A stretch of 64,000 nt of DNA from assembly GCA_963170125.1 (NCBI GenBank), contig CAUJFI010000052.1, forward strand, positions 1-64,000, written 5' to 3'. The stretch is from Deinococcota bacterium. Its GTDB lineage: Bacteria > Deinococcota > Deinococci > Deinococcales > Trueperaceae. A program made the translations under genes and the position numbers. The notes beneath the pieces were generated by a model, which saw only the letters and a program-made list of their open reading frames with translations, did not search any database and was not told the origin of the DNA. Shown here piece by piece: positions 27,513 to 35,415 of the stretch; position 1 is the first letter of the stretch; every line of letters begins with the position of its first letter.

Positions 27513-29360
27513 CTAAGCGCCCCCCTCGACGAGCTCCGGCCACAACGCGTCGATCCGCCGCTTGACCTCTTCCGGCATGACGAGCTTCTCCGGCCAGTCG
27601 CGTGCGAACCCTTCCGCGCGCAGCTTGGGCGTGCCGTCCATGGCGAACACGGGGTCGCCGCGAGCGCTCGTGATCACCTGCACGTCGCGCTCCGGGTCGA
27701 TGTTGTTGAGAAGCGTCCACACGCAGTCTTCGAAGTCGCGGGGGTCGCACAGCTCGTCCAGCACGGCGATGACGCGCACGCCTCCCGCCGCGGCCTGCCG
27801 CGCGGCCCACTCGCCCAGGTGCCTGCCCTGGCCGGGTCGCTCCTTGCGCGTCGTGATGAACCAGAAGCCGCCGGCCACCTGGTGCTGATCGAGGATCTCG
27901 GCGTGGGCGGGCAGCTCGGCGGCGGAGCGCTCGGGGTTCGGCTCGAACGCCGGGCCCTCGTCGCCCTGGGCACCGCGCTCCTCTCGCGCCTTGCTCGTGC
28001 CGTCCAGGATGAGCTTCGAGCCGTAGCTGAACGCCCTGCTCGAGTGATCCAGGACGTCGATGGGCCCCTTGGCGAACTGGCTGTCGCGCCCCGGCACCGC
28101 CTTGGCGATGACGTGGCGCCAGAACGCGAGGTGGTCGCGCGGGTCGGCGTCCTGCGCGTCGGCCACGAGGATGACCTTGGCGAACATCATCTGCCCGAGG
28201 CCGAGGAGGCCGTTCGCGACCTTGTAGGCCTGCCCCGGGTAGCTCTTCCGGATCAGGACGTTCACGAGGTTGTGGGCGATACCGGCCGGCGGCATGTGGT
28301 AGTCGACGACCTCCGGGAGGATGAGGCGCGCCGGCTCCAGGAAGATGCGCTCGCTCGCCTCGATGAGGTAGGCGTCCTCCATGGGCGGGCGGCCGACGAC
28401 GGTGGCGGGGTAGAGGGGGTCGACGCGCGTGGTGAGCGCCGTGACGTGGAAGCGCGGGTAGAGGTCGGGCAGCGTGTAGAAGCCCGTATGGTCGCCGAAC
28501 GGCCCCTCCACGACGGGCTCCTCGAAGGGGTCGACGTACCCCTCGAGGACGATCTCGGCGTGTGCCGGCACGTCGAGGTCGACGCTTACACCCTTCACGA
28601 CCTCCAGCGCCTTGCCCCGTAGGAAGCCCGTCAGCGAGTACTCGCTCACGCCCGGCACGGGCGGCAGCGGCGCCGTGGCCGCGTAGATGAGGGCTGGATC
28701 GCCGCCGATGGCCACGGCCACCGCGAGCGGCTCGCCCAGGCGCCGGGCCGACTCCAGGTGGCGGGCGCCCGTCTTGTGCCGCTGCCAGTGCATGGCCGTG
28801 CTCCGCGGGTCCAGGACCTGCATGCGGTACATGCCGACGTTGACGTCGCCCCTCTCGGGGTCGCGGGTGATCACGAGCGGCAGCGTCACGAACGGCCCGC
28901 CGTCCTGCGGCCACGTCGTCAGCACGGGCAGCTTGGTCAGGTCGACCTCCGCGCCGCGCGCCACGACCTGCTGCGCGGGGGCGGTGCGCACCCGCTTCGG
29001 CGGCAGCGTCGCCACCTCGCGGAGCTTGGGGAGGTTCGACATGAGCCCCAGGAGGCCGCCGCCGAGCCTGACGTCCATGAGCGCCCGGATGCGCTCGCCG
29101 ACATCGTCGAGCGTCGCCACGCCGAGCGCCATGGCCATGCGCTCCCTGGTGCCGAACAGGTTCATCACGACGGGAACGCTCATGCTCCTGCCGTCGCGGT
29201 CGACGGGCTGCTCGAACAGGACCGCCGGGCCGCCGCCCTTCACCAAGCGGTCGGCGATCTCCGCCATCTCGAGGTACGTCGACACGGGCCGCCGGACCCG
29301 GACCAACTGGCCGCGCTCCTCCAGCAGGGCGACGTAGGCGCGTAGGTCGGTGAGGCTCAT
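27513..29360 (-). CDS. UbiD-family decarboxylase (menaquinone/prFMN type)
   Basis: A 615-aa member of the UbiD family, prenylated-FMN-dependent decarboxylases. Recognisable parts: N-terminal LRAYVALLEERGQLVRVRRPV, the prFMN-site region NVGMYRMQVLD...TAMHWQRHK, EGPFGDHTGFYT, GRPPMEDAYL, and AKVILVADAQDADPRD. It is longer than E. coli UbiD (about 500 aa) and resembles the menaquinone-biosynthesis decarboxylases found in organisms using MK. The ATG at 29360 has -10 TAGCAT (29367-29372) 6 nt upstream; that hexamer overlaps the stop codon of hflX. No ubiX is adjacent. Confidence 0.87.
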   Translation of the reverse strand: MSLTDLRAYVALLEERGQLVRVRRPVSTYLEMAEIADRLVKGGGPAVLFEQPVDRDGRSMSVPVVMNLFGTRERMAMALGVATLDDVGERIRALMDVRLGGGLLGLMSNLPKLREVATLPPKRVRTAPAQQVVARGAEVDLTKLPVLTTWPQDGGPFVTLPLVITRDPERGDVNVGMYRMQVLDPRSTAMHWQRHKTGARHLESARRLGEPLAVAVAIGGDPALIYAATAPLPPVPGVSEYSLTGFLRGKALEVVKGVSVDLDVPAHAEIVLEGYVDPFEEPVVEGPFGDHTGFYTLPDLYPRFHVTALTTRVDPLYPATVVGRPPMEDAYLIEASERIFLEPARLILPEVVDYHMPPAGIAHNLVNVLIRKSYPGQAYKVANGLLGLGQMMFAKVILVADAQDADPRDHLAFWRHVIAKAVPGRDSQFAKGPIDVLDHSSRAFSYGSKLILDGTSKAREERGAQGDEGPAFEPNPERSAAELPAHAEILDQHQVAGGFWFITTRKERPGQGRHLGEWAARQAAAGGVRVIAVLDELCDPRDFEDCVWTLLNNIDPERDVQVITSARGDPVFAMDGTPKLRAEGFARDWPEKLVMPEEVKRRIDALWPELVEGGA

Positions 29361-29369
29361 GCCGCCATG

Positions 29370-31097
29370 CTAGCTGCCGTGCGGAGCGCCGCTAAGTGGC
29401 GTGAGACCCGGGGGTTCGACGACGCCCCGCGGCGCAGCGCCGGAAGCGTCTAGGCGTTCGGCCAACGCTTTGCGCAAGTCGGCGAGACCCGCGCCCGTCG
29501 CGGCCGAGACGGCGACGGCGTCGTACCTGCGGCCGAGCTCCGCGATGACCTCGCGCTCGGCGGCGTCGAGCTTGTTGAGCACGACGAGGCTCGGCACCTC
29601 GAGCTTCAGGTCCGCCAGCACCCGCCGCACGGCGTCGACCCGGTCGGGCGCCCCGGGGGTCGCGCCGTCCACGACGTGAAGCAGGAGGTCGGCGTCGTGC
29701 AGCTCCTCGAGCGTGGCCCTGAACGCGTTGACGAGCTCGTCCGGGAGGTCGCGGATGAACCCGACCGTGTCGGTGAACACGGCCTTGCCGCCGACCCCTC
29801 CCAGCTCCGGCAGCCACCCCTCGCGGCTAGTGGGCCTCAGCGTGGCGAAGAGCGCGTCACGCGCCAGCACGTCCGACTTCGCCAGGACGTTGAAGAGCGT
29901 CGACTTGCCGGCGTTCGTGTAGCCCACGAGCGCGACGGTCATGACGTTGCCGCGCCTGCGCTGCTTGCGCGTCTCGCTGCGGCGTTTGCTCAGCGCGTCG
30001 ACCGTCTCCTCGAGGCTCGTGATGCGGTCGCGGATCTTGCGGCGGTCCACCTCGAGCTTGGTCTCGCCGGGCCCGCGCGTGCCGATGCCGCCACCCAGTC
30101 GGCTCATGGCCTGGCCGCGGCCGGCGAGGCGCGGCAGCTGGTAGTTGAGCTGCGCGAGCTCGACCTGCACCTGCGCGTCGCGGCCCCGGGCGTTCTGGGC
30201 GAAGATGTCGAGGATCACCTGCGTGCGGTCGAGCACCTTGAGCTTCGTGAAGGCCTCGATCTCCCGCGCCTGGGCGGGGGAGAGCTCACGGTCGAAGACG
30301 AGCAGGTCGGCGTCCTCGTGGAACGCGAGCGAGACGGCCTCCTGCAGCTTGCCCTCGCCGACCAGCGTGCGCGCGTCCGAACGGTCGCGGTGCTGGACGC
30401 TCGTGGCGGCGATCTCGCCGCCGGCGCTCCTCACCAGCTCGGCGAGCTCGCTCATGCGCGACTCGGTCTCGCCGGCCCCTTCCTTGTGGCTGGCGAGGCC
30501 GATGAGCACGGCCCGCTCGGCGCTGCTCCTGGTCACCGCGCGCGCCGCGTCGGAGCGGGCCAGCTCCTCCTCGAGGGCCCGTACGCGCTCCAGGAAGTCG
30601 ATCTCTTCCAGAGCCCGCAGGCTGAGCGGCGTCTCGATGAGCCAATCCTCCTGGTCGCTCGTCGCGGGCGCGACGAAGGCCAGGTGCGCCGGTCCGACCG
30701 TGACACCGGCGCGCGGGTCGCGCGCCTCGCCCACGTCGACGGCCACCACGGCGTCCAGCCGGTTGATGAAGAGCGTGGTGAGGTCGGGACCCGAGAGCCC
30801 CCCGGGCTTCAGGTGCGTGTGCACGAGCCGCAGGCCGTACAGTCGGGTCTCGGCCTCGCCCCTTACGGGCGGCAGCGGCGTGTCGGCGGCGTCGCCGACC
30901 GCGACGGTGAGCACACGCCCGCGCCGGTCTATCAGCAGGCACACGCCCCGCTTCAGCTCGATCGTCAGCTCCGCCATCGCGCGCGCCAACTCACCGGTGA
31001 CGGCCGCCTCGGGCGGTACGCGCCGCCGGTAAAGGTTGCTCAGACGTTTGACTTGGTTGCTCTTCAGGCCGGACGTGCGCCCGTGGATCTTCTCTAT
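29370..31097 (-). CDS. hflX: Ribosome-associated GTPase HflX, apparent ATA start
   Basis: A 575-aa long-form HflX. The N-terminal extension begins (I)EKIHGRTSGLKSNQVKRL. The HflX domain has VGEGKLQEAVSL and FDRELSPAQ, and GGIGTRGPGETKLE precedes the G domain (GYTNAGKST, FTDTVGF, NKLD). It splits stalled ribosomes. The frame is open to 31916, and an ATG exists at 31181, but that ATG overlaps the only good -10 (TAGAAT, 31180-31185), so it would not be in the transcript. Downstream are a small hairpin and GAGAGGAG (31109-31116). The first codon where family homology starts is ATA at 31097. An ATA start, or a base error, is inferred. Confidence 0.85.
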   Translation of the reverse strand: MEKIHGRTSGLKSNQVKRLSNLYRRRVPPEAAVTGELARAMAELTIELKRGVCLLIDRRGRVLTVAVGDAADTPLPPVRGEAETRLYGLRLVHTHLKPGGLSGPDLTTLFINRLDAVVAVDVGEARDPRAGVTVGPAHLAFVAPATSDQEDWLIETPLSLRALEEIDFLERVRALEEELARSDAARAVTRSSAERAVLIGLASHKEGAGETESRMSELAELVRSAGGEIAATSVQHRDRSDARTLVGEGKLQEAVSLAFHEDADLLVFDRELSPAQAREIEAFTKLKVLDRTQVILDIFAQNARGRDAQVQVELAQLNYQLPRLAGRGQAMSRLGGGIGTRGPGETKLEVDRRKIRDRITSLEETVDALSKRRSETRKQRRRGNVMTVALVGYTNAGKSTLFNVLAKSDVLARDALFATLRPTSREGWLPELGGVGGKAVFTDTVGFIRDLPDELVNAFRATLEELHDADLLLHVVDGATPGAPDRVDAVRRVLADLKLEVPSLVVLNKLDAAEREVIAELGRRYDAVAVSAATGAGLADLRKALAERLDASGAAPRGVVEPPGLTPLSGAPHGS

Positions 31098-31108
31098 AGG
31101 TCTTCGAA

Positions 31109-31185
31109 CTCCTCTCGCGAAGCGCCCCGCGTTCGCGGGCCGACCTTCGCGCGGCGGCCCAGCCGCCCTCGATGCGGCCATTCTA
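31109..31185 (-). promoter_or_regulatory. hflX promoter, leader hairpin and ribosome site
   Basis: In transcription order: -10 TAGAAT (31185-31180), a palindrome CCCGCGAACGCGGG (31139-31126) able to form a 5-bp hairpin, then GAGAGGAG (31116-31109), 11 nt before the putative ATA start. Only 19 bp separate this -10 from the divergent TAGGCT of the next gene. Confidence 0.5.
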
Positions 31186-31218
31186 GCGCTCTGGACGCGC
31201 GTGCTAGGCTCGTTCGCG

Positions 31219-32136
31219 ATGCAGTCCCCGTACGCGCGCCGCGCCGCGCCAGCCCTCGTTCTCCTCCTCGCCCTCGCGGCGAGCGGCGCGCAGAGCCCGC
31301 TCGGGCGGTCGTTACGCGCCGCGCGCAGCGTCGGCACCCTGTACGTCGAGCTGACGACCCTGGCGCGGGCCATCGGCGCCGTCGCGACGTCGGACGGTGC
31401 GGCGCTCACGTTCAGGGGCGCCGAAGGGGTGGTCACGTTCTTCGCTGGTTCCTCCGACGCGCTCCAGCAGCGACCAGGTGACCCTGGCCCCGTCGAGGTG
31501 AGCTTGAGCGCGCCGGTCCTCGAGGTCGACTCCGACTGGTGGGCGCCCCTGTCGGCACTCGACCTCCTCGGGGTCGCGCCCGCGCCCAACGCCACCCCGT
31601 CGGGCACGACCGACGCCGTGACGGCGGGCGGCGAGGAGTTCCAGCTCGCGCTCGAGCCGTTCCCGGGCGCGCAGGCGCCCGCCCGGGTCGCGGCGGAGGG
31701 CGACGACGGCGCGCCGTGGGAGACCGACGTGTTGCCCGGCGACGTGCCCGTCCTGCGCTTCTTCGACGGCGACGTCAGCCTCTCGCTCCTCGACCTTGCG
31801 CTCCTGCCCATCGCCAGGCCCGACCTGACCCGCGCCGTCGACGCGGTCCTCGACGAGGCCGCGCAGGCCGCCGGGGCGGGCGACAACCTGCTGCTCCTCC
31901 AGGTCGTGGCGCTCACGGAGGCCGCCTGGGAGCCGGCGCTGCGGTTCTCCCAAGGCGACAGGGAGCTCGAGGTCCGCTACCCCTATCGCCTGCTGGTGGT
32001 GAGTGGGGGCGCCGACAGCGTCGGCCCGGAGGGGCCGGTGGCCGGCGTGGTCCTCCTGCCGGCCGGTTTCGACCTCTACGCGCCCCTGCAGGTCGAGTGG
32101 CGCGGAACGCACGCCGTGGTCACGTTCAGACGCTGA
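31219..32136 (+). CDS. Exported hypothetical protein
   Basis: A 305-aa protein with an evident signal peptide (residues 1-24, LVLLLALAASGAQS). The mature part has SLRAARSVGTLYVELTTLARAIGAV, reminiscent of copper-amine-oxidase-N-like stalk domains, and a C-terminal beta-rich section (LEVRYPYRLLVVSGG...VVLLPAGFDLYAPLQVEWRGTHAVVTF). The ATG at 31219 lies 8 nt after -10 TAGGCT (31205-31210). It diverges from hflX. I do not recognise a function. Confidence 0.72.
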   Translation: MQSPYARRAAPALVLLLALAASGAQSPLGRSLRAARSVGTLYVELTTLARAIGAVATSDGAALTFRGAEGVVTFFAGSSDALQQRPGDPGPVEVSLSAPVLEVDSDWWAPLSALDLLGVAPAPNATPSGTTDAVTAGGEEFQLALEPFPGAQAPARVAAEGDDGAPWETDVLPGDVPVLRFFDGDVSLSLLDLALLPIARPDLTRAVDAVLDEAAQAAGAGDNLLLLQVVALTEAAWEPALRFSQGDRELEVRYPYRLLVVSGGADSVGPEGPVAGVVLLPAGFDLYAPLQVEWRGTHAVVTFRR

Positions 32137-32151
32137 CGGCCGTCGGCCTAG

Positions 32152-32229
32152 TACGCTGGCGGTAACTCGAGACCGGCCCGCTGACGGGGACGCGCGTGTC
32201 CGTGTCAGCGGGAGCCGGTCGACCGGAGG
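32152..32229 (+). promoter_or_regulatory. Thiolase promoter and large leader hairpin
   Basis: After a -10-like TACGCT (32152-32157), the leader folds into a long stem: GACCGGC (32171-32177) with GCCGGTC (32214-32220), and CCGCTGAC (32178-32185) with GTCAGCGG (32204-32211), separated by a 2-nt bulge. The last arm can alternatively pair with GACCGG at 32221-32226, which directly precedes the GGAGG ribosome site. This is a candidate translational or attenuation switch. Confidence 0.5.
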
Positions 32230-32236
32230 TACTCCC

Positions 32237-33409
32237 GTGAACCTGGTCATCTCCAGCGCCGTGCGCACGCCCATGGGCGCGTTCCAGGGCGCGTTCGCTA
32301 CCGTTCCGGCCGCCCGCCTCGGCGCGGCGGCGGTGGCCGAGGCGGTGCGCCGCGCCGGCGTGGCGCCGGACGGCGTCGACGCCGTGCTCCTCGGCAACGT
32401 CCTGCAGGCCGGTCAAGGCCAGGCGCCCGCCCGCCAGGCAGCCATCTACGCCGGGCTCTCGCAGGCCACGCCGGCCGTGACGCTTAACAAGATGTGCGGG
32501 TCCGGCCTGGAGGCCGTGATCCAAGCGGGCAGGGCCGTCCTGACCGGCGACGCGGAGGTGGTAGTGGCGGGCGGCATGGAGTCGATGACGAACGCCCCGT
32601 ACCTGACGCTCGGCGCCCGCGCGGGCCTGCGCCTCGGCGACGCCAAGCTCGTCGACTCGCTCATCCACGACGGCCTCTGGGACGCATACGGCGACAAGCA
32701 CATGGGCTCGTGCGCGGAGCTCTGCGCCGCCAAGTACTCCTTCTCGCGCGCCGCGCAGGACGAGTATGCCGAGCGCTCCTACCGCCGCGCCCAGGCGGCC
32801 GTCGAGGGTGGCACGTTCGCGGCCGAGATCGTGCCCGTCGAGGTGGCTGGGCGCCGGGGCAGCGTCAGGGTCGAGCACGACGAGGGGCCGAGCCAGGTCG
32901 ACTTCGAGAAGATGCTCAAGCTGCGGCCGGCGTTCGAGCCGACCGGCACGATCACGGCCGCCAACGCCAGCACCTTGAACGACGGGGCCGCGGCGCTCGT
33001 CGTCACGAGCGAGGGCGTCGCCGCGAGGCGCGGCATGCCCGTGCTCGCCCGCATCCACGGCTGGGCGGGTGCCGCCGTGGCGCCGGAGTGGTTCACGGTC
33101 GCGCCCGTCGAGGCGACGCGCAAGCTGTTCGCCAAGCTGGGCTGGACGCCGGAGAGCGTCGACCTCTTCGAGGTGAACGAGGCGTTCAGCGTGGTGCCGC
33201 TGGCCGTCATGGAGGAGTTCGGGCTGAGCGCCGCGAGAGTGAACGTGCTTGGCGGCGCCGTGGCCCTCGGGCACCCCATCGGGGCCTCCGGGGCCCGGAT
33301 CCTCGTGACCCTCATGAACGCCTTGCGGCTGAGCGGCAAGCGCCGCGGCGTCGCGAGCATCTGCATCGGCGGCGGCGAGGGGCTGGCCCTGGGGCTCGAA
33401 CTCGTCTGA
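32237..33409 (+). CDS. Acetyl-CoA acetyltransferase (thiolase)
   Basis: A 390-aa thiolase. The nucleophilic Cys lies in NKMCGSGLEAV (about residue 88). The His is in VNVLGGAVALGHPIGASGARI, and the second Cys in SICIGGGEG. VNEAFSVVPLAVMEEF is the usual NEAFA segment. It condenses two acetyl-CoA or thiolyses 3-ketoacyl-CoA. The GTG at 32237 has a GGAGG site and a structured leader. It is separated by 5 bp from the convergent phosphoesterase gene. With the enoyl-CoA hydratase and the 3-hydroxyacyl-CoA dehydrogenase at 36.5-38.3 kb it forms a partial beta-oxidation or butyryl-CoA set. Confidence 0.93.
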   Translation: MNLVISSAVRTPMGAFQGAFATVPAARLGAAAVAEAVRRAGVAPDGVDAVLLGNVLQAGQGQAPARQAAIYAGLSQATPAVTLNKMCGSGLEAVIQAGRAVLTGDAEVVVAGGMESMTNAPYLTLGARAGLRLGDAKLVDSLIHDGLWDAYGDKHMGSCAELCAAKYSFSRAAQDEYAERSYRRAQAAVEGGTFAAEIVPVEVAGRRGSVRVEHDEGPSQVDFEKMLKLRPAFEPTGTITAANASTLNDGAAALVVTSEGVAARRGMPVLARIHGWAGAAVAPEWFTVAPVEATRKLFAKLGWTPESVDLFEVNEAFSVVPLAVMEEFGLSAARVNVLGGAVALGHPIGASGARILVTLMNALRLSGKRRGVASICIGGGEGLALGLELV

Positions 33410-33414
33410 GGAGC

Positions 33415-34158
33415 CTAGGTCCTGCCCTCGTCCTGCCGCGCGAGGCTCTCCGGGAGGCGGCCCATCTGGACCGCCTCCGCGACCATCGGCGAGATGCCCC
33501 AGGCGACGATCTCGAACGCCACCGCCGCGTAGTCGTACTCCATCTTGTCCATCTCGATCTCGACGGAGCCGTCCTGGATGGTCAGCACCGCGTAATCGGC
33601 GCCGGGCTCGCCGTTGAGCGACAGACCGACGGAACCGGGGTTGATGACCAGACCCGTCGGCCCCACGCGGCGGAAGAACGGCACATGGGTGCCGCCGGCC
33701 GCCAGGACGGTACAGCGGTTCCTCTCGAGGAGCCGAGTCAACGAGTGGGGGTCCTGGTTGAGGTTCAGGGGCTCGCCCGTGTCCTCGGCCGTGCCGTGGA
33801 AGAAGCGCAGCCACCCGACCGGGGTCGAGAGGCGCTTCTGGATGGGTAGGCTCCGGAGGAACGTCAGGTGCCCCGGCTCCAGGACGCCGAGCGTCCAGGC
33901 GAGGATGTCGTCGGCCACGCCCCGCCTGCGCTTGCCCGAGGCCGCGAAGCCGTACGCCAGCCGCTCGTCGGCCGCGCCCATGGTGCACATGACGCGCTCG
34001 GAGCGGATGAGGTCGAGGGTCTCGTTCGGAGCCGGCCCGTAGCCGACCAGGTCGCCGAGGCATACGATGGTGTCGACCCCCCGACGCTTCATGGCCGTCA
34101 GGGCGGCCTCCAGGGCGATGACGTTCGCGTGCACGTCGCTTATCACCCCGATGATCAC
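33415..34158 (-). CDS. YfcE-like metallophosphoesterase-fold protein with degenerate active site
   Basis: A 247-aa protein with the fold and early motifs of metallophosphoesterases: SDVHAN (D8, H10) and GDLVGYGP (D36). Motif III, normally GNHD or GNHE, is GAAD at 61-64, so the metal-bridging Asn and the catalytic His are gone. Motif V, normally GHTH, is GGTH at 155-158. A His in FFHG (121) remains. The start is a GTG at 34158. Either it binds metal weakly and acts as a non-enzymatic protein, or it uses a different chemistry. It follows the M42 peptidase gene on the same strand. Confidence 0.8.
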   Translation of the reverse strand: MIIGVISDVHANVIALEAALTAMKRRGVDTIVCLGDLVGYGPAPNETLDLIRSERVMCTMGAADERLAYGFAASGKRRRGVADDILAWTLGVLEPGHLTFLRSLPIQKRLSTPVGWLRFFHGTAEDTGEPLNLNQDPHSLTRLLERNRCTVLAAGGTHVPFFRRVGPTGLVINPGSVGLSLNGEPGADYAVLTIQDGSVEIEMDKMEYDYAAVAFEIVAWGISPMVAEAVQMGRLPESLARQDEGRT

Positions 34159-34239
34159 GGCCGAGCCCCGGCGGGCGCCGCGCGCCAGCCCGCTCCGCCA
34201 CCGACCGCCCGGCCGGTGGCCATCAGCGCCCCGGATCGG

Positions 34240-35295
34240 TCAGTCGCGGCCACCGAGCTGGACGCCTTCGCGCAGGAACGCCGTCAGGAGCTGGACGGCG
34301 CCCTCGAGGTCCGACTTCGAGACCATCTCCGTGACGGTATGGACGTAACGCGACGGCGTGGAGATGGTGAACGACGGCGCGCCATCGCGGGCCGCCTGCA
34401 GCGCGGCGGCGTCGTTGCCGCCGAGCGGCAGGACCTCGAGCTGGTAGGCGATGCCGTGCTTCTCGGCCAGCGCTATGAAGTGGTCGAGTAGCCAGCGGGT
34501 GCTGATGATGCTCGAGTCCATCACCTTCAGCGCCGTGCCCTTGCCGAGCTGCGTGACGCGCAGGTGCTCGGGGATCTCGGGTGTGTCGACCGCCAGCGTC
34601 GTGTCGAGCGCGATGCCGACATCAGGCGCGACCGCGTAAGCGCCCGTCCTGGCGCCGCGCAGGCCGACCTCCTCCTGGGTGGTGAAGACGGCGTAGAGGT
34701 CTGTCGCCATGCTCGCCGCGTCGAGCCGCTTGATGGTCTCGATGAGGATCCAGCAGCCCGTGCGGTCGTCGAGGGCCTTGCCCGTGACGACGGCGCCCAG
34801 GTCCTCGAACGGTTGCCTCAGGGTGACCATGTCGCCGAGGCGAACCTTCGCCCTGACCTGCTCGCCGCTCAAGCCGAGGTCGACGTAGAACTGGTCGAGC
34901 GTCGGCACCTTGGTGCGCTCTTCGGGCGTGCTGATGTGGATGGGCTTGCCGGCCGGGTTCATCACGCCGACGAGCGTCTCGCTGGAGACGGAGGCGTGCA
35001 CGAGCACCTGGCGCGCGAAGAGGTTGCGCGGGTCGAAGCCGCCCAGTTGCTGCACGCGCAGGAACCCCTTGTCGTCGATGTGCCTGACGAGGAAGCCGAT
35101 CTCGTCCATGTGAGCGGCCACCATCACCTTGGGCGCGCCGGGCCTCGCGCTGCGCTTGACGGCGGTCAGGTTCCCGAAGGCGTCGACGCTCAGCTCGTCG
35201 ACCAGGCCGGTCAGCTCGGCGCGCACGACGGCGCGCACCTGCTCCTCGCGCCCTGGCACCCCGGGCGCTTCACTCAGGCTCTTCAGCAGATCCAT
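34240..35295 (-). CDS. M42-family aminopeptidase
   Basis: A 351-aa co-catalytic dizinc peptidase of family M42 (glutamyl/TET aminopeptidase-like). Metal and catalytic motifs: AAHMDEIG, DDRTGC, TTQEEVGLRGA, ALDTT and PSRYVHT, in the family order. These enzymes form cytosolic tetrahedral dodecamers that trim peptides. The ATG at 35295 has -10 TACACT (35303-35308) 7 nt upstream. It is probably followed by the degenerate phosphoesterase in one transcript. Confidence 0.92.
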   Translation of the reverse strand: MDLLKSLSEAPGVPGREEQVRAVVRAELTGLVDELSVDAFGNLTAVKRSARPGAPKVMVAAHMDEIGFLVRHIDDKGFLRVQQLGGFDPRNLFARQVLVHASVSSETLVGVMNPAGKPIHISTPEERTKVPTLDQFYVDLGLSGEQVRAKVRLGDMVTLRQPFEDLGAVVTGKALDDRTGCWILIETIKRLDAASMATDLYAVFTTQEEVGLRGARTGAYAVAPDVGIALDTTLAVDTPEIPEHLRVTQLGKGTALKVMDSSIISTRWLLDHFIALAEKHGIAYQLEVLPLGGNDAAALQAARDGAPSFTISTPSRYVHTVTEMVSKSDLEGAVQLLTAFLREGVQLGGRD

Positions 35296-35415
35296 GAGGC
35301 CGAGTGTACCGCGCGCCCGCCGGCCGCGCCGCCGTGGCCGGCCACGGGTGTCGGGCTGGGGCCGACAACGGCCCCAGCCCGCGCGCTCGTTAGCCGCGCT
35401 AGCGCGAGGCGTCGG

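Noticed and set aside
31181-31916. N-terminal extension of hflX by up to 273 codons
   Set aside because: It is antisense to the exported-protein gene at 31219 and crosses the hflX promoter; sequence is Ser/Arg/Ala-rich with no homology.
32126-34201. A 691-codon minus-strand frame across thiolase and the phosphoesterase
   Set aside because: Shadow of two confirmed genes in other frames.
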